DNA from: Streptomyces griseofuscus
GTDB lineage: Bacteria > Actinomycetota > Actinomycetes > Streptomycetales > Streptomycetaceae
Direction of reading: 5' to 3'
NCBI RefSeq assembly: GCF_014673495.1
Contig: NZ_CP051006.1
Location: 7,067,001 to 7,131,000, forward strand
DNA: 64,000 bases
Shown here: positions 8,801 through 17,112 of the stretch, piece by piece
How positions within the stretch are numbered: the stretch's first letter is position 1
Layout: each line of letters opens with the position of its first letter
Translations under genes and position numbers: made by a program
Notes under the pieces: model-generated
The model's database searches: none
What the model was told of the DNA's origin: nothing
What the model saw: only the letters and a program-made list of their open reading frames with translations

Positions 8801-9796
8801 GCTCCGGCTCTGCTCCCCGTCGTCCTGCGCGCCGCCGACGGCACCCGCCGGGGTCTGGACCTCCTCCCCGTCCCGCTCGGCTCCCTCGGCAGCACCGGCG
8901 CGGGCCCCGCCGGTGTCGGCACCGCGGAGGCCGCCGCGCTCGGCCTCGACCGGGACTCCGTCGTCCTGCTGGTCGGCGGCGCCCGGGGCATCACCGCCCG
9001 GTTCGCGGCGACGCTGGCCGCCGCCTGCGGCTGCCGGATCGAACTGCTCGGCCGCACCCCCGCCCCGGCCGCCCCCGAGTCCCCGGCGACCGCGGCCGCC
9101 CGCACCGCCGTCGAACTGCGGGCGGCACTCGCGGCCGCGCCCGGCGCGCCGAAGCCCGCCGAGATCAACCGGGCCGCCGAACTCCTGCTGGCCCAACGGG
9201 AGATCACCGCGACCCTCGACGAACTCACGGCGCTGGGCAGCGCGGCCCGCTATCGCGCGGTGGACTTCCGGGACCGGGACGCGGTGCTCCGGGCGGTCAA
9301 GGAGATCCACGCCGAGCACGGCCGGCTCGACGGGGTGGTGTTCGCGGCCGGGGTGATCGAGGACCGGCTGATCGCCGAGAAGTCCCCCGACTCCTTCCAG
9401 CGGGTCTACGGCACCAAGACGGCGGGCGCCGGGGCCCTGTTCGCCGCCCTGGACGACCTGCCCGGGGCGCCCGCGTTCACTGTGCTGTTCGGCAGCATCG
9501 CCGCCGTCCTCGGCAACCGGGGCCAGTGCGACTACGCCGCCGCCAACGACGCCCTGGAGACGCTCGGCGCCGACTGGGCCGCCCGCACCGGACACCGCGC
9601 GCTCACCGTGCACTGGGGCCCCTGGGCGCCGTCCGGCACACACAACGGCATGGTCGGCGCGGAACTCGGCCGCGAGTACGCCCGTCGCGGGGTGGCGATG
9701 ATCGACCCCGAGGAGGGCACCGCGGCCCTGCTGCGGGAACTCGCCTGGGGCGAACCGGCGGCGCGTGCCGTCGTCTACACCGCGTCGGGCTGGTGA
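2867..9796 (+). CDS. PUFA-synthase-like megaenzyme I (ER-ER-KS-AT-ACP-KR)
   Basis: About 2309 residues from the ATG at 2867, preceded by GGAG. Domain order: two nitronate-monooxygenase/PfaD-type enoyl-reductase barrels (about 10-230, ARGAESGGRTG; about 290-600, FEGSECGGHVGPR, followed by a PfaD-like tail); ketosynthase about 677-1120 with Cys861 in DAACASS, EAHGTGT and GHTK; acyltransferase about 1215-1520 with Ser1309 in GHSYG; one ACP near 1690-1750 with Ser1719 in LSIDSIKR, the typical PUFA-ACP motif; and a ketoreductase about 2030-2300 (GGARGIT, catalytic YAAANDA). The enzyme would load malonyl units, condense them and reduce the beta-keto and enoyl groups. A short GCAGGG tract near 8762-8800 encodes an Ala/Gly linker. 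The fused N-terminal reductases and the single ACP differ from marine PfaA. The product is unknown. Confidence 0.9.
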   Translation: MTSPVRAHELILCLTPFGEPDAGLAAAATGAGALGVLDLGDGDRICRQELSRLRRTAPGPYGVRVTARCALTPADLSDGPGLVVLAADLAAADTPWNITELAAELRVLAEVADLTQARAAVRAGAHGLIARGAESGGRTGALSTFVLLQQLLADSELADPPIWACGGVGPRTAAAAMAGGAAGVVLDSQLALLPESRLPEAVRAVLRSLDGAETVVIGGHRVLRRRGPDAPPLPADAPVAIAALLGARDPARQLLPLGQDGFLAARFAERWGDVRGVVRGMTAAMRPQSEPESGWESECGQALRPGSAMSRALGTRLPVAQGPMTRVSDQAGFAAAVAEDGALPFLALALADGARTRAMLTEARAVLDGRPWGVGVLGFAPEEIRKAQLEVVRQLRPTHAIIAGGRPAQAEALERAGIRTFLHVPSPGLLRQFLQAGARRFVFEGSECGGHVGPRASFPLWEAQLAVLDDFLADAEPGTAAQVEVFFAGGVHDERSAAMVAALAAPLTGRGAAIGVLMGTAYLFTEEAVAHGAIRPLFQEQVRAATATALLETAPGHATRCVPSPFTDDYRDRERALRTGGLPDREVWETLERLNVGRLRIASKGVERADDGELRDVDEQRQLTDGMFMAGEVAVLRSATTTMAALHRSVTDGAADFLAARGRLPVTEWEPAPPAPLDVAIVGMACMFPGAPDLAAFWANIVAGRDAVTEVPADRWDPDVHHAAGHTASKWGGFLPRIPFDPLRYGIPPTSLGSIEPVQLLSLEAARRALEDAGYGERGREFDRSRTAVVFGAEAGSDLSNAVTLRAVLPSYYGKVPDGLDGQLPKLTEDSFPGMLANVISGRIANRLDLGGANFTVDAACASSLAALDVACKELVSGTSDVVLCGGADLHNGINDYVLFSSVHALSPTGRSRAFDAEADGIALGEGVACVVLKRLADAERDGDRIYGVVKGLGSASDGRSLGLTAPRPEGQRAALERAYRNAGVSPAQVSLVEAHGTGTVVGDRTELGILGEVFAEAGARTGGCALGSVKSQIGHTKCAAGLAGLIKTTLALYTGVTPPTLHLGRPNPAWTEDDSPFAFHTEARPWARPAGERFAGVSAFGFGGTNFHAVLAAHGDAVPPRQTLDEWPAELFLFRARDEQSAHRQAAELLEAAEADGRPWRLRDLALAAAHRADTSREAVQLAFVAQDLGQLTERLRAVIDQDGDPDVRRSDPVEGKVAFLFPGQGSQRVGMLSELLVALPELRDHLQPDQADVVYPPAAFDDTARERRRTALTDTRAAQPALGAAGLAAHAFLGAAGVQPDLAAGHSYGELVALAAAGALDPDTLHRLSIERAAAILAAAGEDPGSMAAVGAPAEGVLGALRDAGAPESVVVANLNSPQQTVISGPTQDIDTAVRLLRAAGLGAKRIPVACAFHSPVVAGAGERFAEALADKPVRAPEFPVWANRTAAPYPRDPDGVRAELAAQIGAPVAFAAQIEAMYEAGARIFVEAGPGTVLTRLVGQILGDRPHRTVAPEPRPEGGLPGWLDALARLAVAGVPVRTARLFQGRDAVDALRAPAPARPGWTVDGQLVRTADGALLAGALAPARRVVETTVTTDQPNGTPVDRDALITEFLRSGREMIAAQRDVLLTYFGGTGSPPPAVAPVAAVAPVAPQALPSAEPAFVEAQLAPPVVQEELPAASAEDVGRVVLEIISERTGYPVDMIEPDLDLEADLSIDSIKRAEIAGELAKRLGIAGGAELLDDAELEELTKARTAAAVTAWLAARVGGGTASGRPEEPAPEPDAAPLGVAPRRFEMRVVELPDVGQQAGSDLAGQRFFLLGDGGGAAAEVAARLDARGAEVVLAGQGHVLGAADGTVHAVVYLGALPGPDLPVLPDAFPVVKAALTCGADRLLAVRAATGAGAVRAAGLDGLFRTAAREYPDVVARVVAVGDVAPAAVAEAVLAELCAPAPEPVPAPASTPEAAEAGAGAGAGAGAGAPALLPVVLRAADGTRRGLDLLPVPLGSLGSTGAGPAGVGTAEAAALGLDRDSVVLLVGGARGITARFAATLAAACGCRIELLGRTPAPAAPESPATAAARTAVELRAALAAAPGAPKPAEINRAAELLLAQREITATLDELTALGSAARYRAVDFRDRDAVLRAVKEIHAEHGRLDGVVFAAGVIEDRLIAEKSPDSFQRVYGTKTAGAGALFAALDDLPGAPAFTVLFGSIAAVLGNRGQCDYAAANDALETLGADWAARTGHRALTVHWGPWAPSGTHNGMVGAELGREYARRGVAMIDPEEGTAALLRELAWGEPAARAVVYTASGW

Positions 9797-9797
9797 G

Positions 9798-12700
9798 ATG
9801 ACGAACAGTCAACTGCCCGTCGCCATCGTCGGAATGGCGGTGCTGCTGCCGGGCGCGCGCGGACTCGACGCCTACTGGCACAACCTGCGCAGCGGCGTCG
9901 ACGCGATCGGCGAGGTGCCCGCGGGCCGCTGGGACGCCGACTACTACCGCCCGGCCGCCGCCGGGGCCGCCGCCCCCGACCAGGTGTACTGCCGGCGCGG
10001 CGGCTTCGTGGACAGCCTGGCCGAGGTGGAGGTCACCCGGTACGGCATCATGCCCGCCGCCGTCTGCGGAACCGAGCCCGACCAGCTGATCGCCCTCGAC
10101 GTGGCCGCCGCCGCGCTCGCCGACGCGGGTGGCGAGCGCGGGCTGCCGGCCCGGGACCGGATCGGGGTGATCCTGGGCCGGGGCGGCTACCTCACCCCCG
10201 GGCTGGCCCGGCTGGACCAGCGGGTCCGCACGGCCGGCCAACTCGTGCGCACACTCGGTGAGTTGGTGCCGGATCTGTCGCCCGTCCAACTCGACCGGGT
10301 CCGGGCGGCGTTCACCGAGCGGCTCGGCCCGGACCGCCCCGAAGCCGCGATCGGCCTGGTGCCCAACCTGGCCGCCTCCCGGATCGCCAACCGGCTCGAT
10401 CTGCGCGGCCCCGCCTACACCGTCGACGCGGCCTGCGCCTCCTCGCTGGTCGCCGTCGACCAGGCGGTCGGCGAACTCAGCGCCGGGCGCTGCGACATGA
10501 TGCTGGCCGGGGGAGTGCACCACTGCCACGACATCACCCTGTGGAGCGTCTTCGCCCAGCTGCGCGCCCTGTCCCCGACCGAGCGCATCCGGCCCTTCCA
10601 CCGGGACGCCGACGGCATCCTCATCGGCGAGGGCACCGGCGTCGTCGTACTGAAGCGGTTCGCGGACGCCGAACGCGACGGCGACCGGGTCTACGCCGTG
10701 ATCCGGGGCACCGGTGTCGCAGGTGACGGCCGTACGGCGGGACTCGTCAGCCCCGACCCGGGCGGCCAGACCCGGGCCGTGCGCCAGGCCTGGCGGGCCG
10801 CCGGGCTCGACCCCGCGGCGCCCCGCTCCATCGGCCTGCTGGAGGCCCACGGCACGGCCACCCCCGCCGGTGACCGCGCCGAACTCACCACGCTCGCCGA
10901 GGTGTTCGGACCCGGCTCGGGCCTCGCCGACGAGGAGCGCCCGGTCCTCGGCTCGGTGAAGTCCATGATCGGCCACACGATGCCGGCCGCCGGGGTCGCG
11001 GGCCTGGTCAAGGCCGCCCTCGCCCTCCATCACGCCACTCTGCTGCCCACCCTGCACTGCGACGACCCCCATCCCCGTCTCGCCGCCACCCGCTTCCGCA
11101 CCCTGGCACAGGCCCGCCCCTGGGACCGGGACCCGGGCGAGCCGACCCGCCGGGCCGCCGTCAACGCTTTCGGCTTCGGCGGGATCAACGCCCATGTGGT
11201 GCTGGAGGAGGCACCGGCCGCCCGACGCGCCACCGCCCCCTGGCACCCGCCCGCCCCCGCCCCGGTCGCGCGCGTCGCCGAACCCGAGCGCGTCCTGCTG
11301 CTCGCGGCCGACTCCGTCGAACGCCTCGCCGCGCTGCTGGACGCCGACGACTCCACCGTCCTGGCCGCCGGGCTCGATCCGGCCCGCGCGCATCCCGGCG
11401 CGGGACCGGCCAGGCTCGGGATCGTCGCACCGAACACCAGACGGCTCGCGCTCGCCCGCCGGGCCGCCGAGAAGGGCCGGGCCTGGCAGGGGCGCGGCGA
11501 TGTATGGCTGCGGCCCACCCCGCTGCTCGGCGGCCCCGCCGACCGGCTGGCGTTCGTCTTCCCTGGTCTGGAGGGCGACTTCACACCGCCGCGCACCGAT
11601 GACATCGCCGCCCACTTCGGCCTGCCCGCGCCGCAGGACACCCGGGCGGAGACCGGGGTGGGCGCGCGGGCGGGCAGCCGGGTCGAGGACATCGGGCGGC
11701 ACGGGCTCGATGTCGTCGGCGTGGGCCGGCTGCTGGACCGGGCGCTGCGCGCGATGGGCGTTGTACCGGACGCGGTCGCCGGGCACAGCGTCGGCGAGTG
11801 GACGGCCATGGCGGCCGCCGGGATCTACTCACCCGGCCAAGTGGACGGTTTCATGGCCGAGTTCGACCCCGACGCGCTGACCGTCCCCGGGCTCGCCTTC
11901 GCCGCGATCGGCACCTCCGCCGCACAGGTCGAAGCGGCGCTCGCCGACGCCTGGGCGGGCTCCGGGATCGTGCTCTCCCATGACAACGCGCCCCGCCAGT
12001 CGATGGTCTGCGGACCGGACTCGGCGGTCGAGGACCTCGTACGGTCCTTCCGCGCGCAGGGCGTGATCTGCCAGGTGCTGCCCTTCCGCTCCGGCTTCCA
12101 CACGCCGATGCTCGAACCGTATCTCGCCCCCATCCAAGAGGCCGCCGACCGCTTCCGGCTGCACCCGCCGACCGTCCCGGTGTGGTCCGGCACGACCGCG
12201 CGACCCTTCCCGGCGGCCGAGTCGGCCGTGCGCGCGCTGTTCGTACGGCACCTGCTGGAACCGGTGCGCTTCCGCGAGCTGACCGAGGCCCTCTACGCCG
12301 CCGGACACCGCGTCTTCGTCCAGCCCGGCCCCGGCCGTCTCACCTCCCTGATCGACGACACCCTCGGCGACCGCGACCACCTCGCGGTCCCCGCGTGCTC
12401 GCCCCACCACGACGGGCTGCCGCAACTCCGACGCGTGGCAACGGCGTTGTGGGCGGCGGGAGCGGCGGTGGTGCCGGCCCTCACGGGGACGCCGGTGGCG
12501 ATGCCGACATCTGCGACGCGGCCGACACCCGCGGCGCCCGCGATCCTGGTGAACCCCGCGGGTGTCGACCGACCGCCCGTCCGACTCGACCTCGGCGGCG
12601 CGCTGGTGTCGCTGGACGGTGCCGTACTCGAAGAACTGAGGGGGGAGTTGGGGCGGCGGGGGTCCCCGGTGCCACGTCCGGTCGCGTCGAGCGCGCCCAC

Positions 12701-14813
12701 CGCCGGCGAGCTCGCGGCCTCGGGCGCACCCACGGTCGGCGGCTTCGCTGCCCTGGGCGCACCAGCCCCCGGGGGGCTCGCCGCCCCGGGCTCACACACC
12801 GTCGACGGGCTCGCCGCTCCGGGCTCACCGGCCCTCGACGGACTTGCCGCCCGCTTCCCGGTCGCCGCCGAACTGTCCGCGCTGCTGCGGGACACCGCGG
12901 ACACGGCGGCCGAGGTGATGGCGGCGGCGGAGGGCCGTACTCCGGCCGTACGGCCTCGCACCCCGACCGCGCACCCGCGCCCGCCCCACGCGACGCCACC
13001 CGCCCCCGCCGTATCCGCGGTCGCGACGCGCGCCTCCGCTGTCCCGGCGGCCGTGCTACCGCCCTCCGCCGCCCCCGCGGTCGCGACGCGCGCCTCCGTT
13101 GTCCCCGCGGCCGTGCCACCGGCGCCCGCCGTATCCGCCGTCGCGACGCGCGCCCGGGCCACCCCCACGACCTCAGCCCCGGAAAGCTCCACGACCACCA
13201 CGCTCCACATCTCCCCCCGGACCATGCCCCACCTCCTCGACCACTGCTTCTATCCGCAGCGCCCCGGTTGGCCGGATCTGGAGGACCGCTGGCCGGTGGT
13301 GCCCGCGACCACGATCGTGCGGCACATGATGGACGCGGCGGAGGCGGCCGAGCCCGGGATGCGGGCGGTGGCCGTGCACGGGGCCCGGTTCGAGCGGTGG
13401 CTGACCGCCGTGCCCGCCGTGGACGTACCGATCACGGTCACCCCGGTCCCCGGGCGGCCGCACCACCTCGCCGTCTCCTTCGGGCCCACCGCCCGCGCCG
13501 TGCTCGAACTCGCCCCGCACCACCCGGCACCACCCCCACCGATGCCCCGCCCGGACGACCCCGAGCGGCGCCCCGAGCACACCGCCGCACAGATCTACCG
13601 CGAGCGCTGGATGTTCCACGGCCCGGGGTTCCAGGGCCTGACCGAGCTGTCCGCGATCGGCGAGCGGCATGTGCGCGGGGTGATCACCGCGCCCGCCGCC
13701 CCCGGCGCGCTGCTGGACAACGTGGGCCAGCTGCTCGGCTACTGGATCATGGCGACCCGCACCGAGCGGACCGTCGTCTTCCCCGTGCAGATGCGCCGGA
13801 TGACGTTCCACGGGCCGCATCCGGCGCCCGGCACCCCCGTCGACTGCCTGGTGCGGATCACCACCCTCACCGACACCCTCCTCGAAGCCGACGCCCAGCT
13901 CACCGTCGGCGGCCGGGTGTGGGCCGTGCTCGACGGCTGGCAGGACCGCCGCTTCGACAACGACCCGACGACCCGCCCCGTCGAACGCTTCCCCGAGCGC
14001 CACACCCTGTCCGCCGTCCAGCCCGGCGGCTGGACGCTGCTGCACGAGCGCTGGCCCGACCTCGCCTCCCGCGAGCTGATCATGCGCAACTCGCTGGGCA
14101 GCGTCGAGCGCGCGCAGTACGCCGCCCATCCGCCCCGGGGCCGCCGCCAGTGGCTGCTCGGCCGGATCGCCGTCAAGGACGCGGTACGCCGATGGCTCTG
14201 GGAGCAGGGCGAGGGGCCCGTCTTCCCGGCCGAGATCCGGGTTCACAACGACGAGGCCGGGCGCCCCCGCGTCACCGGTGCCCACGGCCGGACCCTGCCC
14301 CCGCTGGACGTCTCCCTCGCACACCGGGCCGAGGCGGGCGTGGCGCTCGTACGGCCGCGCCGCCCGCACCCCGGCCCCGGCAGCACCGACGGCGTCGGTG
14401 TCGGCATCGACATCGAGGAGGTCGTCGCACGCGAGAGCGCGACGCTCGCCACGGCGCTCGGACCGGCGGAACTCCGGCTGCTCCGGGCGCAGTCGGGCCC
14501 GGAGGCGGAGTGGTTCGCCCGCTTCTGGGCCGCCAAGGAAGCCGTCGCCAAGGCCGAGGGCACCGGATTCGGCGGCCGGCCAAGGGACTTCAGGGTCCTG
14601 GAGGCCGCCCCCGACGGCAGCCGACTGCTCGTCTCCGGCCGGCTCGCCGACGCCTACCCGGTCCACTGCGCCCAGGCGGCCAACCCGCCCGCCCTGGCGC
14701 CCCGCGCGTACGTGGTGGCCTGGACCACCGGGCCCGCCACCGCGTCCACCACCCGGCCCACCTTCGAAGCCGCCGCACCCCACGATCCCGCAGCCGAGGA
14801 GACCCCCCGATGA
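9798..14813 (+). CDS. PUFA-synthase-like megaenzyme II (KS-AT-DH-PPTase)
   Basis: 1671 residues from the ATG at 9798, one base after the previous stop codon and with GGTGAG just ahead. A second ketosynthase (about 8-450) keeps Cys213, EAHGT and GHT, so it looks active rather than a chain-length factor. A second acyltransferase (about 590-870) starts FVFPGLEGD and has Ser664 in GHSVGEW. Residues about 960-1130 are a repetitive Ala/Pro/Gly linker. A dehydratase-like hot-dog region follows (His1149 in LLDHCF, Asp1307 in LLDNVGQ). An Sfp-type 4'-phosphopantetheinyl transferase closes the protein (GVGIDIEEV near 1535, WAAKEAVAKAEG near 1575). It supplies the dehydration step and the ACP-activating enzyme that megaenzyme I lacks. 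It is translationally coupled to the ACP gene that follows. Confidence 0.9.
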   Translation: MTNSQLPVAIVGMAVLLPGARGLDAYWHNLRSGVDAIGEVPAGRWDADYYRPAAAGAAAPDQVYCRRGGFVDSLAEVEVTRYGIMPAAVCGTEPDQLIALDVAAAALADAGGERGLPARDRIGVILGRGGYLTPGLARLDQRVRTAGQLVRTLGELVPDLSPVQLDRVRAAFTERLGPDRPEAAIGLVPNLAASRIANRLDLRGPAYTVDAACASSLVAVDQAVGELSAGRCDMMLAGGVHHCHDITLWSVFAQLRALSPTERIRPFHRDADGILIGEGTGVVVLKRFADAERDGDRVYAVIRGTGVAGDGRTAGLVSPDPGGQTRAVRQAWRAAGLDPAAPRSIGLLEAHGTATPAGDRAELTTLAEVFGPGSGLADEERPVLGSVKSMIGHTMPAAGVAGLVKAALALHHATLLPTLHCDDPHPRLAATRFRTLAQARPWDRDPGEPTRRAAVNAFGFGGINAHVVLEEAPAARRATAPWHPPAPAPVARVAEPERVLLLAADSVERLAALLDADDSTVLAAGLDPARAHPGAGPARLGIVAPNTRRLALARRAAEKGRAWQGRGDVWLRPTPLLGGPADRLAFVFPGLEGDFTPPRTDDIAAHFGLPAPQDTRAETGVGARAGSRVEDIGRHGLDVVGVGRLLDRALRAMGVVPDAVAGHSVGEWTAMAAAGIYSPGQVDGFMAEFDPDALTVPGLAFAAIGTSAAQVEAALADAWAGSGIVLSHDNAPRQSMVCGPDSAVEDLVRSFRAQGVICQVLPFRSGFHTPMLEPYLAPIQEAADRFRLHPPTVPVWSGTTARPFPAAESAVRALFVRHLLEPVRFRELTEALYAAGHRVFVQPGPGRLTSLIDDTLGDRDHLAVPACSPHHDGLPQLRRVATALWAAGAAVVPALTGTPVAMPTSATRPTPAAPAILVNPAGVDRPPVRLDLGGALVSLDGAVLEELRGELGRRGSPVPRPVASSAPTAGELAASGAPTVGGFAALGAPAPGGLAAPGSHTVDGLAAPGSPALDGLAARFPVAAELSALLRDTADTAAEVMAAAEGRTPAVRPRTPTAHPRPPHATPPAPAVSAVATRASAVPAAVLPPSAAPAVATRASVVPAAVPPAPAVSAVATRARATPTTSAPESSTTTTLHISPRTMPHLLDHCFYPQRPGWPDLEDRWPVVPATTIVRHMMDAAEAAEPGMRAVAVHGARFERWLTAVPAVDVPITVTPVPGRPHHLAVSFGPTARAVLELAPHHPAPPPPMPRPDDPERRPEHTAAQIYRERWMFHGPGFQGLTELSAIGERHVRGVITAPAAPGALLDNVGQLLGYWIMATRTERTVVFPVQMRRMTFHGPHPAPGTPVDCLVRITTLTDTLLEADAQLTVGGRVWAVLDGWQDRRFDNDPTTRPVERFPERHTLSAVQPGGWTLLHERWPDLASRELIMRNSLGSVERAQYAAHPPRGRRQWLLGRIAVKDAVRRWLWEQGEGPVFPAEIRVHNDEAGRPRVTGAHGRTLPPLDVSLAHRAEAGVALVRPRRPHPGPGSTDGVGVGIDIEEVVARESATLATALGPAELRLLRAQSGPEAEWFARFWAAKEAVAKAEGTGFGGRPRDFRVLEAAPDGSRLLVSGRLADAYPVHCAQAANPPALAPRAYVVAWTTGPATASTTRPTFEAAAPHDPAAEETPR

Positions 14814-15127
14814 ACCCCCCGCTCATCCCCACCCAGCCGGCCCCCGACGCCGTCCTCGCCGACATCACCGGCATGCTCCGCGAGGTCCTGGCCGAGTACG
14901 GCGACGACGACACGGTCATCGGCATGTCCACCACCTTCAACCGCGATCTGGAACTGGAGAGCATCGACCTGGTCACCCTGGCCGGGTTGATGGAGGAGCG
15001 GTACGGCGGGCGGGTCAACCTCGCCGAGTTCCTGGCCGGGATGGAGTTCGAGGAGATCATCGAGCTGACCGTCGGCAGGCTCGTGGAGTACGTGGTGTGG
15101 AGCCTGCGAAGCGCGCAGGCGGGCTGA
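14810..15127 (+). CDS. Free-standing acyl carrier protein
   Basis: 105 residues. The ATG at 14810 overlaps the previous stop as ATGA, and GAGGAG lies nine bases ahead. The helical ACP pattern is clear: LELESIDLVTLAGLMEERY puts the phosphopantetheine serine at residue 51, followed by the acidic helix III region (LAEFLAGMEFEEI). The sequence resembles discrete ACPs more than the PUFA ACP within megaenzyme I, so it may take the finished or extended chain to the hydrolase or glycosyltransferase steps. That role is inferred from position only. Confidence 0.88.
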   Translation: MNPPLIPTQPAPDAVLADITGMLREVLAEYGDDDTVIGMSTTFNRDLELESIDLVTLAGLMEERYGGRVNLAEFLAGMEFEEIIELTVGRLVEYVVWSLRSAQAG

Positions 15128-15130
15128 GCC

Positions 15131-15934
15131 ATGGCGATGGTCGACGCCGGTGGCATCCGGCTGCACGTCCAGCGCATGGCCCCCGCCGGGGGCGGCACCC
15201 CGCACGGCACGGTCGTACTGGTGCACGGGCTGCTCACCGACAGCCTGGCCAGCTACTACTTCACCGTCGCGCCCGCCTTCGCCGCGGCCGGACTGGACGT
15301 CCTCATGTACGACCTGCGCGGCCACGGCCGCAGCGAACGCCCCGCCCGGGGCTACACGTTGGACGACAACGTCGACGACCTCACCGCACTCCTCGACCGC
15401 CTCGGCGTCACCGGTCCCGTGCATCTCGTCGGCAACTCCTACGGCGGGACCATCGCGTTCGGCTACGCGGCGCGCGACCCCGAGCGCGTCGCCACCCTCA
15501 CCCTCGTGGAGTCCGAACCCGCGACCCCCGCCTGGGCGAGCAAACTCGGCGGCATCCTGCACCGCGTCGTGACCCAACTCGCCCACAACGAACGGGACGC
15601 GATCGCCTGGATCACCGCCAACCGCGGCCACAACACCGCCCGCCTCGCCAAGGGCGCCGCCCGGCTCGCCCGGGAGACCAGCCTCGGCCGGGACATCCCC
15701 GCCAGCCGGGTGCACACCGAGGCCGAGATCGGCGCCGTGCGCTGCCCGGTCCTCGGCGTCTACGGCGGCGACTCCGACCTCGCGGACCTGATCCCGCTGC
15801 ACGAGGCCCGGCTGCCGGACTTCCGGTCCGTGGTGCTGCCCGGGCACGAGCACTCGGTACTGGTGGAGGCGCCCGGCGCGGTCGGCGGGCACATCCTGGA
15901 CCTGATCCGGGCCGGCGCGAGCGCCGTCCGGTGA
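15131..15934 (+). CDS. Alpha/beta hydrolase, possible chain-releasing thioesterase
   Basis: 267 residues starting three bases after the ACP stop codon. The alpha/beta-hydrolase triad is visible: oxyanion region VLVHGLLTD, nucleophile Ser103 in GNSYGG, a late acid in YGGDSDL, and His in GHEHSVL. The position directly after the ACP gene suggests that it releases or transfers the acyl chain from the carrier protein. The family also includes esterases and lactonases, so the reaction is an inference. Its stop overlaps the glycosyltransferase start as GTGA. Confidence 0.85.
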   Translation: MAMVDAGGIRLHVQRMAPAGGGTPHGTVVLVHGLLTDSLASYYFTVAPAFAAAGLDVLMYDLRGHGRSERPARGYTLDDNVDDLTALLDRLGVTGPVHLVGNSYGGTIAFGYAARDPERVATLTLVESEPATPAWASKLGGILHRVVTQLAHNERDAIAWITANRGHNTARLAKGAARLARETSLGRDIPASRVHTEAEIGAVRCPVLGVYGGDSDLADLIPLHEARLPDFRSVVLPGHEHSVLVEAPGAVGGHILDLIRAGASAVR

Positions 15935-17112
15935 GCGGCTTCCTGTTCGTCGTACCGCCGCTGACCGGGCACATCAACCCGGCCGTCGGGGTCGCCGACC
16001 GGCTCGCCGCGCGGGGCCACCGGGTGGCCTGGGCCTGCGCCGACCCGGGCCTGGTGCGCCGGCTTGCGGGCCCCGGCGCCCCGGTGTTCGGCTGCGCGGG
16101 CCCGGTGCCGGGCGCCGAAGGCGTCGGGCGCCCCCCGGAGCTGCGCGGCGCGGAGGCGCTGAAGTTCCTGTGGGAGTGGTACCTGCTGCCGCTCGCCGAC
16201 GCGATGGCACCCGGAGTGCGGGCGGCCGTCGAGGAGTTCCGTCCGGATGTGGTGGTCGCGGACCAACAGGCCTTCGCCGGCGCCCTGGTGGCCGAGCGGC
16301 TCGGGCTGCCATGGGCCACCTCCGCGACCACCTCGGCCGAATTCAGCGGCGCCTACGACGGGTTGCCCAAGGTCGCCGAGTGGCTGCGGCAGCGGCTGGC
16401 CGAGCTGCGCGAGCGCCTCGGTGACCCCTCGGGCACCGCCGACCCGCGCTCCTCGCCGCACCTCCTGCTGATCTTCAGCAGCCCCGAACTCGTCGGCCCC
16501 CAGGCCCCGTCGGCACCGCACATCCACTACGTCGGCCCCTCCCTCGCGGGCCGCCAGCACCGGCCCGGCTTCCCCTGGGAGTGGCTGACCCCCGGCCGGG
16601 CGAAGGTCCTGGTCACCCTGGGCACCGCCAACGCCGACGCGGGCGGCCGCTTCCTCGCCGCCTGCCGCGAGGCGCTGCGCGAACGCGCCGACCGGGTGCA
16701 GGCCGTCCTCGTCGACCCGGGCGGGGTACTGCCCGCCGAGGACGGCGGCAAGGACCTGCTGGTGCTGCCCTCCGTGCCCCAACTCGCCCTGCTGGAGAGG
16801 ATGGACGCGGTGATCTGCCACGCCGGGCACAACACCGTGTGCGAGGCGCTGTGGCACGGCGTCCCGCTGGTCACCGCCCCCATCCGCGACGACCAGCCGG
16901 TGATCGCCGCCCAGGTCGTGGACGCGGGGGCCGGACTCCGGGTGAAGTTCGGCCGGGTCACCGCGGACCGGCTGGGCACGGCCCTCGACACCGTTCTGCA
17001 CGACCCCGCCCACCGGGCCGCCGCGGCCAGCGTCCGCACCGCCTTCCGCTCGGCCGGCGGCGCCCCCGCCGCGGCCGCCCACCTGGAACGACTGGCAACG
17101 GAGAGCCGATGA
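15931..17112 (+). CDS. MGT/UGT-type glycosyltransferase (GT1)
   Basis: 393 residues from a GTG that overlaps the previous stop. The N-terminus FLFVVPPLTGHINPAVGVA is the acceptor-side opening of macrolide-glycosyltransferase-like GT-B enzymes. The C-terminal half carries the nucleotide-sugar site: VLVTLGTANAD, then LPSVPQLALLERMDAVICHAGHNT and HGVPLVTAP, including the expected His and Gly residues. It should move a hexose from an NDP-sugar onto a hydroxyl of the lipid or polyketide made by the upstream enzymes. No sugar-biosynthesis genes are in the operon, so a common sugar such as glucose is most likely. The sugar and acceptor are not shown by the sequence. Confidence 0.88.
   Translation: MSGFLFVVPPLTGHINPAVGVADRLAARGHRVAWACADPGLVRRLAGPGAPVFGCAGPVPGAEGVGRPPELRGAEALKFLWEWYLLPLADAMAPGVRAAVEEFRPDVVVADQQAFAGALVAERLGLPWATSATTSAEFSGAYDGLPKVAEWLRQRLAELRERLGDPSGTADPRSSPHLLLIFSSPELVGPQAPSAPHIHYVGPSLAGRQHRPGFPWEWLTPGRAKVLVTLGTANADAGGRFLAACREALRERADRVQAVLVDPGGVLPAEDGGKDLLVLPSVPQLALLERMDAVICHAGHNTVCEALWHGVPLVTAPIRDDQPVIAAQVVDAGAGLRVKFGRVTADRLGTALDTVLHDPAHRAAAASVRTAFRSAGGAPAAAAHLERLATESR

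Noticed and set aside
12182..14800. Plus-strand open frame running through megaenzyme II into the ACP
   Set aside because: Only its last 105 codons are real (the ACP, starting at 14810); the rest is an Arg-rich shadow of the megaenzyme.
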